The notes under the pieces are model-generated. The model was not told the DNA's origin and did no database searches. It saw nothing but the letters and a program-made list of their open reading frames with translations. A program made the translations under genes and the position numbers. A stretch of DNA of 64,000 bases, taken from Alteriqipengyuania abyssalis. Lineage in GTDB: Bacteria > Pseudomonadota > Alphaproteobacteria > Sphingomonadales > Sphingomonadaceae. Numbering within the stretch: the first letter of the stretch is position 1; each line of letters opens with the position of its first letter. Location: contig NZ_JAHWXP010000001.1 of the NCBI RefSeq assembly GCF_019857185.1, positions 434,001 to 498,000 on the forward strand, written 5' to 3'. Positions 18,576 to 27,574 of the stretch are shown one piece after another.

Positions 18576-20516
18576 CTAGTTGGCGGACTGGCCGGTGAGC
18601 TGGCGGCGTACGGTTTCGATCGCGTCCGCATTGCGCTCGATCCCCACTTCGGTGCGGATCGCCTTGCGCAGCTGATCGCCGTACTCGCGGCTCAGCAGCT
18701 GGCTGTAGCCGCGCCGTGCCTCACCCATCAGCGGATCGTCCTTGTCGATCTTGCCGGCGGTGATCTCTTCCAGCTGGACGAGGAAGAACCCGGCATTGCG
18801 CGGTGCCTCGAGCCGCTTGGCAGTGCCTGCGGACATCGCGAACATCAGCGAGATCGGCGGGTTGGGGCGCTGCATCTGCATCATTTGCTCGCGCGTCAGG
18901 CTGAGCGGCTGGGCCGGCGGCAGGCTGACCTTCTCGGCCCGCATGGCCTCGGCCAGCGAGTCTCCGCCGCGCACCCGCTTGAGGATCCGGTCGGACGCAG
19001 CCTTGGCCGCCTTGGCGCCTTCGGCCATCGCCCAGCGTGCGGAGACCGCATCGCGGATTTCCTTGAGCGGCGGGACCGCGGCAGGAGAGATGTCTGACGC
19101 TTCGTAGAGGACGAAAGTCTTGCCCGTCTCGACCTCGGCGATCTGCGGCTGGCCTTCGCGCATCTGGAACACGGTCTGGATCAGCGGCTGCACGATTTCG
19201 GGAGCGGCGTCGCCCGGCTGGCCCCCGAACACCTGACCATTGGCGAGCAGCGGGCGCGTGGTTTCGGTTTCGAGCTTGAGCGCATCGGCGATGTCGCTGA
19301 AGGATTCGCCGCTATTGACCCGCTCGTCGATCGTGCTCGCCAGTTCGGTCAGCGCGCGGCGCTGCTTTTCCGCGCGCAGCGCGTCGGCGATTTCGTCACG
19401 GGCCTGGGCGAGGGTGCGCGCCGCGATCGTCTCCACATCGTCGATCCGCACGACGTGATAGCCGAGCGGGCTGCGCGCGATCGCCGCGATCTTGCCCCGA
19501 CCGGCGGAGAAGACCGCCTGCGCCACCGCGGAATTGGCCTGCTGGGCGTAATCCTCACGCGTGATCGGGCCAATCTGCTGCGTTTCCAGGCCGGCTTCCT
19601 CCGCAACCTGAGTCAGCGAAGCGCCTTCGGAGACGCGCTTGCGGAAGCTCTCGGCCGCCTGCTTGGTCGGCACGATCAGCTGGGTGAAGGTGCGGTTCTC
19701 GCTCGCGCGATAGAGGTCGGCATTGTCCTGGTAACGTTTCTTGATCTCGGCAGCGGTCGGCTCGATCGAGTCGGTCAGCTGCTCGGTCCCGAAGCGGGCA
19801 TAGCGCACCTGCCGCCGCTCGGGCCGCATGAAGTCGGTGCGGTTTGCGTTGTAGAAAGCCTGCAGCTGCTTGGCGGTCGGGTCGTCCTTGGGGGCGAAGA
19901 GTTCGGCGGGGACCAGCGCGATCGAACCCTCGCGCTTCTCGCGCAGCTGGGTGGCGTAGCGCGCGACGATACTGTCGGGGAATTTCGCGCCGAACACGGC
20001 AGGCACCAGCACTTGCTGGGCGATCAGCCCGTCGGACAGGTCTTCGCGCACGATCTGGTCGGTCAGCCCCTGCTGCTGCAAAGCGGCGCGGTAGACATCG
20101 GCGCTGAAGCTGCCGTCGGGGCCGCGGAAGGCGGAGATCATGCGGATTTCGCTGTTGATCAGGTTTTCGCCCGCGCGCACGCCCAGCATCCTGCCGAATT
20201 CGGACACCGCGACCCGGTCCAGCAGGGTGTCCAGCACCTGCGTCAGCCCGCCATTCTCGACGAATTCTTCCATCGAGAGCGTCGGGTCGTCCTGCTGCAC
20301 CTGGCGGAAGGCATTGTCGGTCGACTGGCGTAGTTCGGCGGTGGTCACGTCTTCATCGCCCACCACGGCGACATTATTTGTCCCCGAAAGACCGCCGAAA
20401 GAGCCCGAACTGCCGACATCGCCGGCGGCAAAGGCGATCGCGATCAGGACCAGAAAGCCGATCGTCAGACCGAGGCCGATCTTGGACTGGAAGAAGGACC
20501 GGAAGAAATTGATCAT
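18576..20516 (-). CDS. ppiD: PpiD-like periplasmic peptidyl-prolyl isomerase / chaperone
   Basis: 646 residues from ATG 20516 (MINFFRSFFQSK). One membrane anchor at residues 12-35 is followed by a SurA_N/PpiD-type helical chaperone domain. A parvulin domain follows (about residues 245-350; SPLGYHVVRIDDVE is its end), and then a second parvulin-like or helical tail. It helps fold proteins leaving the Sec translocon. The gene lies just upstream of trpE, a position common in Sphingomonadales. The upstream 27-codon extension is not supported. Confidence 0.92.
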   Translation of the reverse strand: MINFFRSFFQSKIGLGLTIGFLVLIAIAFAAGDVGSSGSFGGLSGTNNVAVVGDEDVTTAELRQSTDNAFRQVQQDDPTLSMEEFVENGGLTQVLDTLLDRVAVSEFGRMLGVRAGENLINSEIRMISAFRGPDGSFSADVYRAALQQQGLTDQIVREDLSDGLIAQQVLVPAVFGAKFPDSIVARYATQLREKREGSIALVPAELFAPKDDPTAKQLQAFYNANRTDFMRPERRQVRYARFGTEQLTDSIEPTAAEIKKRYQDNADLYRASENRTFTQLIVPTKQAAESFRKRVSEGASLTQVAEEAGLETQQIGPITREDYAQQANSAVAQAVFSAGRGKIAAIARSPLGYHVVRIDDVETIAARTLAQARDEIADALRAEKQRRALTELASTIDERVNSGESFSDIADALKLETETTRPLLANGQVFGGQPGDAAPEIVQPLIQTVFQMREGQPQIAEVETGKTFVLYEASDISPAAVPPLKEIRDAVSARWAMAEGAKAAKAASDRILKRVRGGDSLAEAMRAEKVSLPPAQPLSLTREQMMQMQRPNPPISLMFAMSAGTAKRLEAPRNAGFFLVQLEEITAGKIDKDDPLMGEARRGYSQLLSREYGDQLRKAIRTEVGIERNADAIETVRRQLTGQSAN

Positions 20517-20741
20517 GGGTGCGGGGGCCTTACGGGTGGAAGCTGGCAGATTGCTGGTAAGCACCGGCGCTGTGTTGCGCTGGCGCATCGCGCGCAAGCC
20601 TTAATTCGGCGAAGAGCGTGCCGCAAGGCGAGCATGGTTTTGACCTTGGCGGCGTCCTTCGCTACCGAGCCGCGTCTGCGTAACGGGAGAAACCCGCTGC
20701 GCGACATTATTTCTTAGAAAAACAGCAGGAAACCTATCGGA

Positions 20742-21512
20742 ATGGCGATCCGCCCTTTCATCGTTGGCAATTGGAAGATGCACGGCACGCGTGCGATGCT
20801 GTCCGAAGCGCGCGCGATCGACCGCGCAGCGCAGCGGCTGATGCAGGTCGAGATCGCTCTCGCACCGCCCTACACCCTGATTCATCCTGTCCGCCGCGAG
20901 GCCGAGCAGATCGGCGTCGGTGCGCAGGATTGTCACCCCGCCGATGGCGGCGCGCATACCGGCGATATTTCCGCCGCGATGGTCGCCGATGCGGGCGCGG
21001 GCTTCGTGATTCTGGGCCACAGCGAGCGGCGCCAGGGCCATGGCGAGAAAGATTCGCTGATCTGCGAGAAGGGCACCGCCGCGCTTGCCGCCGGGCTCAA
21101 GCTGATCCTGTGCTGCGGTGAGCCGATGGAGAAGCGCGAATCGGGCAAGGCGGTCGATTTCGTTCTCCGCCAGCTCAAGGCATCGCTCCCCGCCACGATC
21201 GAAGAAGCAGGGGAGCGGCTGACCATCGCCTACGAACCGATCTGGGCGATTGGCAGCGGCCGCGCCGCGAGCATCGACGAGATCGTCGAGATGCACACCG
21301 CGATCCGCGCCTTCCTGGTCAAGACCTTCGGCGAGGAAGAGGGCGCAGCGGTCCGCATCCTCTATGGAGGTTCGGTCAATGCCGAGAACGCGGCGGAGAT
21401 CATCGCCGGGGACGAGGTTGGCGGTGCGCTGGTCGGCGGGGCGAGCCTGTCTGCCGAAAGCTTCATGAACATCGTGCTCGCGGTGCAGGAAGTTATCACC
21501 AACCGCGATTGA
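20742..21512 (+). CDS. tpiA: Triosephosphate isomerase
   Basis: 256 residues, standard TIM barrel interconverting dihydroxyacetone phosphate and glyceraldehyde 3-phosphate. The catalytic residues are present: Asn/Lys in VGNWKMHG, His in LGHSERR, and Glu in AYEPIWAIGSG. The phosphate loop ILYGGSVN is intact. It is transcribed divergently from ppiD across about 225 bp, which contain a possible promoter (TTGACC at 20640, 17-bp spacer, TACCGA). It leads the tpiA-secG-pyrG series. Confidence 0.97.
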   Translation: MAIRPFIVGNWKMHGTRAMLSEARAIDRAAQRLMQVEIALAPPYTLIHPVRREAEQIGVGAQDCHPADGGAHTGDISAAMVADAGAGFVILGHSERRQGHGEKDSLICEKGTAALAAGLKLILCCGEPMEKRESGKAVDFVLRQLKASLPATIEEAGERLTIAYEPIWAIGSGRAASIDEIVEMHTAIRAFLVKTFGEEEGAAVRILYGGSVNAENAAEIIAGDEVGGALVGGASLSAESFMNIVLAVQEVITNRD

Positions 21513-21598
21513 GCCGGGGCGGGGCGCAGGCATTGCTTGCCTAACGCGCGCCAAGATCCCATCTGGCACCAAGATATCAGCCGAAAGCAGCCATCATC

Positions 21599-21997
21599 AT
21601 GTTTCTTTTCCTCACCGTTCTCCAGGCGATCATCGCAGCCGCGCTGGTCGGCGTGATCCTGATGCAGCGTTCCGAAGGCGGCGGCCTCGGGATCGGCGGC
21701 GGCGGTTCGCCTGGCGGCATGATGAGCGCACGTGGCGCAGCGGACTTCCTGACCCGCGCGACCCGCTGGCTGGCAGTCGTCTTCGTGGTCCTGTCGATCA
21801 TCCTCGCTTCGCTCGCGGTGAACATGACCGGGACCGATTCGATCGAATCGACGCTCGACCGCAATGTTGCCCCTGCTGCGCCGGCCGATCCGCTGGCGCA
21901 GGGCGGTGCGACCGCACCGGCAACTGCACCCGCACAGCAGGGTGACGCGGCCGATCAGGGCGACGCGACCGACCCGCTCGCAGACGCAACCGAATAA
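21599..21997 (+). CDS. secG: Protein-export membrane protein SecG
   Basis: 132 residues. Two membrane helices (about 1-22 and 55-78) flank the conserved loop LMQRSEGGGLGIGGGGSPGGMMSARGAADFLTR. It is the small subunit of the SecYEG translocon. The C-terminal 50 residues are an alanine-, proline- and glutamine-rich tail typical of alphaproteobacteria. It lies 86 bp after tpiA and 87 bp before pyrG. Confidence 0.95.
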   Translation: MFLFLTVLQAIIAAALVGVILMQRSEGGGLGIGGGGSPGGMMSARGAADFLTRATRWLAVVFVVLSIILASLAVNMTGTDSIESTLDRNVAPAAPADPLAQGGATAPATAPAQQGDAADQGDATDPLADATE

Positions 21998-22084
21998 ATT
22001 TCCTCAAAAGGCGGTGATGGAGGCGGGCCGACGCGTTGCAACGGCTTGCCTTCGCACGCCCTTAACCCGTAAGGCCCACCTCCC

Positions 22085-23719
22085 ATGGCGCGGTATATTT
22101 TCATCACCGGCGGCGTGGTTTCCTCGCTCGGCAAAGGTCTCATGGCGGCATCGCTCGGCGCGTTGCTGCAGGCGCGTGGCTACAAGGTCCGCATCCGCAA
22201 GTTCGACCCCTATCTGAACGTCGATCCGGGGACCATGAGCCCGTACCAGCACGGCGAGGTCTACGTCACCGACGACGGAGCGGAGACCGACCTCGATCTT
22301 GGTCACTACGAACGCTTCACCAATGTTTCCGCGCATCAGGCGGACAACATCACGAGCGGCCGGGTCTATCAGGACATCATCGCCAAGGAGCGCCGCGGCG
22401 ACTTCCTGGGCGCGACGGTGCAGGTGATCCCGCACGTCACCGACGCGATCAAGGAATTCGCGCTGGCCGACCAGGGCGACCACGATTTCATCCTGTGCGA
22501 GATCGGCGGCACCGTGGGCGACATCGAATCGCTCCCTTTCATGGAGGCGATTCGCCAGCTGCGGAACGAGCTGGAGCCGATGCAGACGCTCAGCGTCCAT
22601 GTGACGCTGGTGCCCTTCATCGCTGCGGCGGGCGAGCTGAAGACCAAGCCGACCCAGCATTCCGTGCGCGAACTCGCCGCACTGGGGATCAAGCCCGATA
22701 TCCTGCTGTGCCGGTGCGAGCATTTCCTGCCTGAATCCGAGCGCCGCAAGATCGCCCAGTTCTGCAACGTGCGTGCCGAATCGGTGATCCCCGCGCTGGA
22801 CGCGGCCTCGATTTACGCCGTGCCGCTGCAATATCACGAGGAAGGGCTGGACCGCGAAGTGCTGCGCGGGTTCGGCATTACCGACGCGCCGGAGCCCGAT
22901 CTGGCCCCGTGGCGCGAAGTGACCGACCGCTATTTCCACCCCGAAGGCGAAGTGACGATCGGCGTGGTCGGCAAGTATGTCGGCCTCAAGGATGCGTACA
23001 AGTCGCTCAACGAAGCGCTGATCCATGGCGGCATGGCCAACAAGGTGCGGGTCAAGCTGCGCTGGATCGATGCGGAAATCTTCGAGCAGGACCCGTCCGA
23101 CATCGCCGCCCAGCTGGAGCCGCTGCACGGCATTCTGGTGCCAGGCGGATTCGGCGAACGCGGCAGCGAGGGCAAGATCGCCAGCGTGCGCTTTGCGCGC
23201 GAACGCAAGGTGCCGTTCTTCGGCATCTGTCTCGGCATGCAGATGGCCTGCATCGAAAGCGCGCGCGCGGCCGGCGTGACCGCAGCCTCCTCCACCGAAT
23301 TCGGCGAGACCACCGAACCGGTGGTCGGCATCATCACCGAATGGATGAGCAAGGAAGGCCTGCAGGAGCGCGAGGAGGGCGGCGATCTGGGCGGCACCAT
23401 GCGGTTGGGTGCCTATGAGGCGAAGCTGCTTGAAGGCAGCCATGTGTCCAGGCTCTACGACGGTGCGACGACCATCTCCGAACGCCATCGCCACCGCTAC
23501 GAGGTCAACGTCGCCTATCGCGATCGGCTGGAAGGTGACGGGCTGGTATTCTCGGGCATGTCGCCCGATGGACTGCTGCCCGAAATCGTCGAGCGGCCCG
23601 ACCATCCGTGGTTCGTTGGCGTTCAGTTCCACCCGGAATTGAAGTCGCGACCCTTCGCGCCGCACCCGCTGTTCGCCGGTTTTGTGGCCGCTGCGCTGCG
23701 CCAGTCGCGTCTGGTTTAG
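22085..23719 (+). CDS. pyrG: CTP synthase
   Basis: 544 residues, full length. The N-terminal amidoligase domain begins [18 protein letters not shown] with the ATP-binding loop and converts UTP to CTP. The C-terminal class I glutamine amidotransferase supplies ammonia; its triad lies in GICLGMQMA (Cys) and FHPELKSRP (His, Glu). The secG-pyrG neighbourhood is conserved in the group. Confidence 0.97.
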   Translation: MARYIFITGGVVSSLGKGLMAASLGALLQARGYKVRIRKFDPYLNVDPGTMSPYQHGEVYVTDDGAETDLDLGHYERFTNVSAHQADNITSGRVYQDIIAKERRGDFLGATVQVIPHVTDAIKEFALADQGDHDFILCEIGGTVGDIESLPFMEAIRQLRNELEPMQTLSVHVTLVPFIAAAGELKTKPTQHSVRELAALGIKPDILLCRCEHFLPESERRKIAQFCNVRAESVIPALDAASIYAVPLQYHEEGLDREVLRGFGITDAPEPDLAPWREVTDRYFHPEGEVTIGVVGKYVGLKDAYKSLNEALIHGGMANKVRVKLRWIDAEIFEQDPSDIAAQLEPLHGILVPGGFGERGSEGKIASVRFARERKVPFFGICLGMQMACIESARAAGVTAASSTEFGETTEPVVGIITEWMSKEGLQEREEGGDLGGTMRLGAYEAKLLEGSHVSRLYDGATTISERHRHRYEVNVAYRDRLEGDGLVFSGMSPDGLLPEIVERPDHPWFVGVQFHPELKSRPFAPHPLFAGFVAAALRQSRLV

Positions 23720-24058
23720 CACTGCTGTAACTCAACTTGGATCGCCCCAAGTTAAAGTTAACATCTAACAGTCTTTATCTTTCAGAATTTATCCGTCATA
23801 GAAATCCAATGCGTTGTGGGGGCAACGTGAGGATTTTATGGGGGGGCCCATCTATCCAGCTTGTCCCGGGTTTGAACGTCTTCTGCGACCCGGACGGGCA
23901 GACTCGGTCAGGGCGGCCATGCCGCGGGGCGGTCCTTTAGGGGGCCGCCCCAAACCCCGCCTAAACTTATACAAATAAAGAAATAGCCCGCCGCTCCATT
24001 GGGTTGGAGCAGCGGGCGACTGGTTTGCGCGATAGCCTCTCAGGCTATCCGTGCCGCG
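23720..24058. other. 339-bp intergenic region with several hairpins and no supported gene
   Basis: The left half is markedly AT-rich (about 23745-23850), then the sequence becomes very GC-rich. Visible stem-loops are cgttg/caacg near 23812-23828, cccgggt/acccgg around 23866-23897, and ggggcgg/ccgcccc at about 23924-23950. A 67-codon frame at 23737 has no protein-like composition. The region could carry the pyrG transcript end, a small RNA, or both. The hsp20 terminator occupies the right end. Confidence 0.5.
23986..24017 (-). terminator. Terminator after hsp20
   Basis: A 12-bp stem with one mismatch (23986-23997 with 24006-24017, loop of 8) is followed on the minus strand by a T-rich tail (ATTTCTTTATTTG). 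It lies 42 bp past the hsp20 stop. Confidence 0.7.
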
Positions 24059-24541
24059 TCAGGCGGCGTCCTTTTCCGACTTGTCGGAGCTGTCATCGAC
24101 CAGGCTCAGCGACGACTTCTGGCCATTGATCGCGATCTTCTTCGGCTTCATCGCCTCGGGCACTTCGCGCAGCAGGTCGATCACCAGCAGGCCGTCGGCC
24201 AGATCGGCGCCGGAAACGCGCACGTGATCGGCCAGTTCGAAGCGCCGCTCGAACCCGCGGTTGGCGATGCCGACATGCAGCATCTCGCTATCCGCGCCGC
24301 GCGCCTCGTCCTGCTTGCGACCGGTGACGGTCAGCAGGTTCTGCTGCGCGGTGATGTCGATATCCTCGGGCTTGAACCCGGCGAGCGCCAGCGTGATGCG
24401 GAACTCGTCCTCGCCGCGCTTCTCGATGTTGAAGGGGGGGTAGTTGTCGCCAGAGTTGCGGACCGAGCTTTCGAGCAGGTCGAACAGATGGTCGAAGCCC
24501 ACGGTGCTGCGGCGATAGGGGGTGAAATCGATACGTGCCAT
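24059..24541 (-). CDS. Small heat-shock protein, Hsp20/IbpA type
   Basis: 160 residues. It has an alpha-crystallin domain (about residues 35-130: YPPFNIEKRGEDEFRITLALAGF, then NLLTVTGRK and HVGIANRGFERRF). A C-terminal I-x-I-type motif (KKIAIN) and an acidic Ser-rich tail follow. It holds unfolding proteins during heat stress. GGAGGA lies 9 bases before the ATG. A promoter resembling the alphaproteobacterial RpoH consensus stands about 80 bp upstream. I see no convincing ROSE-type RNA thermometer in the short leader. Confidence 0.93.
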   Translation of the reverse strand: MARIDFTPYRRSTVGFDHLFDLLESSVRNSGDNYPPFNIEKRGEDEFRITLALAGFKPEDIDITAQQNLLTVTGRKQDEARGADSEMLHVGIANRGFERRFELADHVRVSGADLADGLLVIDLLREVPEAMKPKKIAINGQKSSLSLVDDSSDKSEKDAA

Positions 24542-24621
24542 TGAAACAAATCCTCCATTGAGCGATTCTGTCAGTTACATGGTGTCCGGATCGACCCGTT
24601 GTGGCATCGCCGGACGCATCG

Positions 24622-24650
24622 AATGTAGGGAGCGCGCGAAGGCGTGCAAG
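24622..24650 (-). promoter_or_regulatory. Probable RpoH (sigma-32) promoter for hsp20
   Basis: On the minus strand CTTG (24650-24647) is followed after 17 bases by CCTACATT (24629-24622). Alphaproteobacterial RpoH promoters read CTTG-N17/18-CYTATNT, so the match is close, and the downstream gene is a heat-shock gene. Confidence 0.6.
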
Positions 24651-24685
24651 AGCCCTCGAACACCGCACACGCAAGGAACACACCC

Positions 24686-24946
24686 GTGGCAGCAAACGTC
24701 GATATCTATACCAAGTTCGGATGCGGATACTGCTTCCGCGCCAAGTCCCTGCTCGAAAAGAAGGGCGTCGAGTTCAACGAATACGACATCACCATGGGTG
24801 GCCCCAAGCGCGACGAAATGCGCGAGCGCGCGCCCAATGCGACCACCGTGCCGCAGATCTTCATCGGCGATACGCATGTCGGCGGATCGGACGAGCTGCA
24901 TGCGCTGGAGCGTGAAGGCAAGCTCGACGCGCTGCTCGAAGGCTGA
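24686..24946 (+). CDS. grxC: Glutaredoxin 3
   Basis: 86 residues from GTG 24686, with AAGGA about 8 bases upstream; the longer frame beginning 24644 has a non-matching leader. The dithiol motif is CGYC rather than the common CPYC, and the cis-proline loop is TTVPQIFI, followed by HVGGSDELHALE, which binds glutathione. It reduces disulfides and glutathione mixed disulfides in the cytoplasm. It starts a tight set with the nitrilase and DUF1178 genes, a conserved alphaproteobacterial order. Confidence 0.94.
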   Translation: MAANVDIYTKFGCGYCFRAKSLLEKKGVEFNEYDITMGGPKRDEMRERAPNATTVPQIFIGDTHVGGSDELHALEREGKLDALLEG

Positions 24947-24954
24947 GCGCACTC

Positions 24955-25782
24955 GTGAGCACAATCGCCGTCCTCCAGATGACCTCGGGCGTCGATCCCG
25001 CGGGCAATGTGGATACGCTGATCGCCGGGATGGCGCAGGCGCGCGAGGGCGGGGCGGACATGCTGTTCGCGCCCGAGATGGCGCTGCTGCTCGACCGGGA
25101 TCGCAAGCGCGCGGGCGAGACGATGGCGGCGGATGGCTATTCTGCGCTGGTCGACCGGTTGCGCAATGCCGCGCGCGAGCATTCGATCTGGGCGACCTTT
25201 GGCCTGCCGGTCAGGCTGGAGGGTGGGATGCTCGCCAACCGCTCCCTGCTGATTGCGCCCACGGGCGAGATCGCGGGCCGGTACGACAAGTTGCACATGT
25301 TCGACGTCGATCTCGATAGCGGGGAGAGCTGGCGCGAATCCAACGCCTACCAGCCGGGCGAGGCGCTGTCGGTGACGGGCGAAACGCCTGCCGGGCGGCT
25401 CGGCCTGACGATCTGCTACGACATCCGCTTTCCCGCGCTGTTCGATGCGCTGGGCCGCGCAGGCTGCGATATGATCGCGATCCCCGCCGCCTTCACCGTG
25501 CCGACCGGCTCTGCCCACTGGCACACGCTGGTGCGCGCGCGGGCGATCGAAGCGAGTGCCTTCGTGGTTGCTGCGGCGCAGGTCGGCGAACACGCGGACG
25601 GGCGCCGGACGTATGGCCACAGCCTGGTGGTTGACCCGTGGGGCGAGGTGCTGCTCGATATGGGCGGCGAGGAAGCGGGTCTTGGCTTTGCCGAGATCGA
25701 CCAGGGCCGCATCGCGAAGGCCCGCGCGCAGGTGCCCAGCCTTGCCAATCGCCGCGCTATTCCGGAATACCGCGCGTCATGA
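24955..25782 (+). CDS. Carbon-nitrogen hydrolase (Nit1/omega-amidase-like)
   Basis: 275 residues from GTG 24955, 8 bp after grxC. The nitrilase-superfamily triad is present: Glu in FAPEMALL, Lys in YDKLHMFD and Cys in ICYDIRFP. The sequence most resembles Nit1-type amidases, which deaminate side-product amides such as deaminated glutathione. That fits its place beside a glutaredoxin, although the substrate is inferred. Its stop overlaps the DUF1178 start (ATGA). Confidence 0.93.
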   Translation: MSTIAVLQMTSGVDPAGNVDTLIAGMAQAREGGADMLFAPEMALLLDRDRKRAGETMAADGYSALVDRLRNAAREHSIWATFGLPVRLEGGMLANRSLLIAPTGEIAGRYDKLHMFDVDLDSGESWRESNAYQPGEALSVTGETPAGRLGLTICYDIRFPALFDALGRAGCDMIAIPAAFTVPTGSAHWHTLVRARAIEASAFVVAAAQVGEHADGRRTYGHSLVVDPWGEVLLDMGGEEAGLGFAEIDQGRIAKARAQVPSLANRRAIPEYRAS

Positions 25783-26249
25783 TCGTGTTCGACCTTTCCT
25801 GCGACAATGGCCACCGCTTCGAAGGCTGGTTCCGCTCGTCCTCCGATTACGAGGATCAGGGCGCGCGGGGCCTGATTGCGTGCCCGCATTGCGGCAGCGG
25901 TGAGGTCGGCAAGGCGCCGATGGCCCCCGCCGTGCCCGCCAAGGGCAATGCCCGCAAGGTGGAGGTCGCGCGCACGTCCGAGGAGGCGACCGGGCAGGGC
26001 GGCGCACTGCCTCCCGCGCTGCAGGAAGCGATGCGCAAGCTGGCGAAGCTGCAGGCCGAGACGATCAAGGACAGCACCTATGTCGGCGATCGTTTCGTCG
26101 AGGAAACCCGCGCGATGCATTACGGCGAGAAGGACGCGGCGCTGATCCACGGTAAGGCCGATGCGCAAGAAGCGCGCGAGCTGCTGGAGGAGGGGATCTC
26201 CTTCGCCCCGCTGCTGATCCCTTTCACTCCCCCCGAGGACGCGAATTAG
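25779..26249 (+). CDS. DUF1178 family protein
   Basis: 156 residues. The N-terminus MIVFDLSCDNGHRFEGWF with a later CPHCGS forms a zinc-ribbon-like cysteine set, followed by a variable Ala-rich middle and a conserved C-terminus (VGDRFVEETRAMHYGE...EGISFAPLLIPF). This matches the DUF1178 family of unknown function. It is commonly found after grxC and the nitrilase gene, as here, and is translationally coupled to the latter. Confidence 0.92.
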   Translation: MIVFDLSCDNGHRFEGWFRSSSDYEDQGARGLIACPHCGSGEVGKAPMAPAVPAKGNARKVEVARTSEEATGQGGALPPALQEAMRKLAKLQAETIKDSTYVGDRFVEETRAMHYGEKDAALIHGKADAQEARELLEEGISFAPLLIPFTPPEDAN

Positions 26250-26267
26250 ACGACCTTCCCAACCGCT

Positions 26268-26295
26268 TTGACAGCACCGGACCGTGCGCTAGGAT
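26268..26295 (+). promoter_or_regulatory. Sigma-70-type promoter for the tail-collar gene
   Basis: TTGACA at 26268-26273, a 16-bp spacer, and TAGGAT at 26290-26295. It lies 32 bp before the ATG, whose ribosome-binding site is GGGGGA. Confidence 0.6.
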
Positions 26296-26326
26296 TTCCG
26301 CCGGGTCGCTTTTTTGGGGGAATTGC

Positions 26327-26737
26327 ATGAAAATCAGGATTTTGACGACGCTAGCTGCGGCGATCGGTACGGTCGCGACAAGCGCTCCGGTTCAGGCGGC
26401 AGAGTCGCCTTATCTCGGCGAAATCATCATGGTCGGATACACCTTCTACCCGTATGGCTGGGCCGAGGCTAACGGCCAGTTGCTGTCGATCAGCCAGAAC
26501 ACCGCGCTCTTCTCGCTCTACGGCACCACCTATGGCGGAGATGGGCGGACTACGTTCGCTCTGCCCGATCTGCGTGGCCGTGCGCCGATCCATGTCGGGG
26601 ATCGCAACCGGCTGGGAGATCGCCGGGATGGCGGGCCGACAATGGCCGATCGCGCCGAAGGCCGGCTCGATGTTCCCGGCACGCAGACCCTGCGTTTCTG
26701 CGTGGCGTTGCAGGGCGTCTATCCTTCGCGGGGTTGA
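26327..26737 (+). CDS. Exported phage tail-collar domain protein
   Basis: 136 residues. A cleavable signal peptide (to about residue 24, APVQAAES) precedes a tail-collar domain: YLGEIIMVGYTFYPYGWAEANGQLLSISQNTALFSLYGTTYGGDGRTTFALPDLRGRAP. The end, LRFCVALQGVYPSRG, is the usual C-terminus of the microcystin-dependent (MdpB-like) group. Homologues are about 175-185 residues, so this copy is short, missing most of the His-rich middle. It is chromosomal, far from the integrated element, and has its own promoter. The role is unknown. Confidence 0.82.
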   Translation: MKIRILTTLAAAIGTVATSAPVQAAESPYLGEIIMVGYTFYPYGWAEANGQLLSISQNTALFSLYGTTYGGDGRTTFALPDLRGRAPIHVGDRNRLGDRRDGGPTMADRAEGRLDVPGTQTLRFCVALQGVYPSRG

Positions 26738-26783
26738 CCGGGATTGCGGGCGCGCGAGGCGGCGGTTAAGGCTTCCCACCGGC

Positions 26784-26860
26784 GCGCCCGTAGCTCAGTC
26801 GGATAGAGCATCAGATTCCTAATCTGGGGGCCACAGGTTCGAATCCTGTCGGGCGCACCA
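26784..26860 (+). tRNA. tRNA-Arg (anticodon CCU)
   Basis: A 77-nt cloverleaf with encoded CCA. The acceptor stem GCGCCCG pairs with CGGGCGC, the D arm contains TAGCTCAGTCGGATAGAGC, and the anticodon loop TTCCTAA gives CCT. The T arm contains GGTTCGAATCC. It decodes AGG. Confidence 0.95.
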
Positions 26861-27082
26861 TTCCCGCTCGTTTCGAAGAAGCGGTAGGAAATGGTGCGTC
26901 GTGCCGGGAGGCGGGCTTCTGAGTCGAAGCGCCGCAGGCGCGAAGACGGGGCTCGCGAAGCGAGGCCCTATCCTGTCGGGCGTACCGACCGGCTCTGAAG
27001 TGTGCCGGGCACATCAAGGGTTAGTCGTGGAACCCATGCCGGGCCTTCTGGTTGAAGGGGCACGACAATCTGGAGAGCCCCT
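26861..27082. repeat. Spacer with hairpins and a partial copy of the tRNA-Arg 3' end
   Basis: Thirteen bases of the tRNA 3' end (atcctgtcgggcg, 26843-26855) recur exactly at 26970-26982, followed by one change and acc. Between them are two back-to-back hairpins (gcgcc-gca-ggcgc and ctcgc-gaa-gcgag, about 26930-26968) of the dispersed-palindrome type. No gene is supported here. Confidence 0.5.
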
Positions 27083-27574
27083 TTGAGCAGTGCCGACGCC
27101 ATTTTCGACCGCCTGAAGCAGGATCACGACACGCATCGCTCGCTGCTCGACAAGCTGCTCGAAACGCACGGCGACAGCCCGGAGCGTGAGCGTCTGTTCC
27201 TGGAACTGACCAAAGAACTCAAGAGCCACGCCGCCGCCGAAGAGCAGGCGCTCTATTCGACCATGCTGCGCAAGCCTCCAACCACGGACGAGACGCGCCA
27301 TTCGGTGGCAGAGCATCACGAGATCGACGAGATGCTCAACGATCTGGCCGCGACCGACATGTCCGAAGGAGCCTGGCTGCAGAAGTTCAAAGCGTTCGAC
27401 CACGACTATCGCCACCATATCGACGAGGAAGAGGAAGATCACTTCCCCGACTTCAAGACCTACCTCGACAAGGCGGATGTAGAGCACATGGCGCAGGTCT
27501 TCGAACGCCGGAAGGCGGAAGAGAAGGACGAGGCCGAAGTCACGCCCGAAGCGCGCGAAGACGCCAAGGAATAG
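27083..27574 (+). CDS. Hemerythrin HHE-domain protein
   Basis: 163 residues from TTG 27083, with GGAGAG about 6 bases upstream. The helical cation-binding domain supplies His/Glu ligands in LKQDHDTHRSLL, SHAAAEEQALY, AEHHEIDEM and FDHDYRHHIDEEEEDHF, consistent with a di-iron site. Proteins of this type bind oxygen or nitric oxide or take part in stress responses. The acidic C-terminal tail has no known function. Its stop overlaps the next start codon. Confidence 0.9.
   Translation: MSSADAIFDRLKQDHDTHRSLLDKLLETHGDSPERERLFLELTKELKSHAAAEEQALYSTMLRKPPTTDETRHSVAEHHEIDEMLNDLAATDMSEGAWLQKFKAFDHDYRHHIDEEEEDHFPDFKTYLDKADVEHMAQVFERRKAEEKDEAEVTPEAREDAKE

Noticed and set aside
23737-23940. 67-codon frame after pyrG
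   Set aside because: No ribosome-binding site, no protein-like composition, and it covers strong hairpins.
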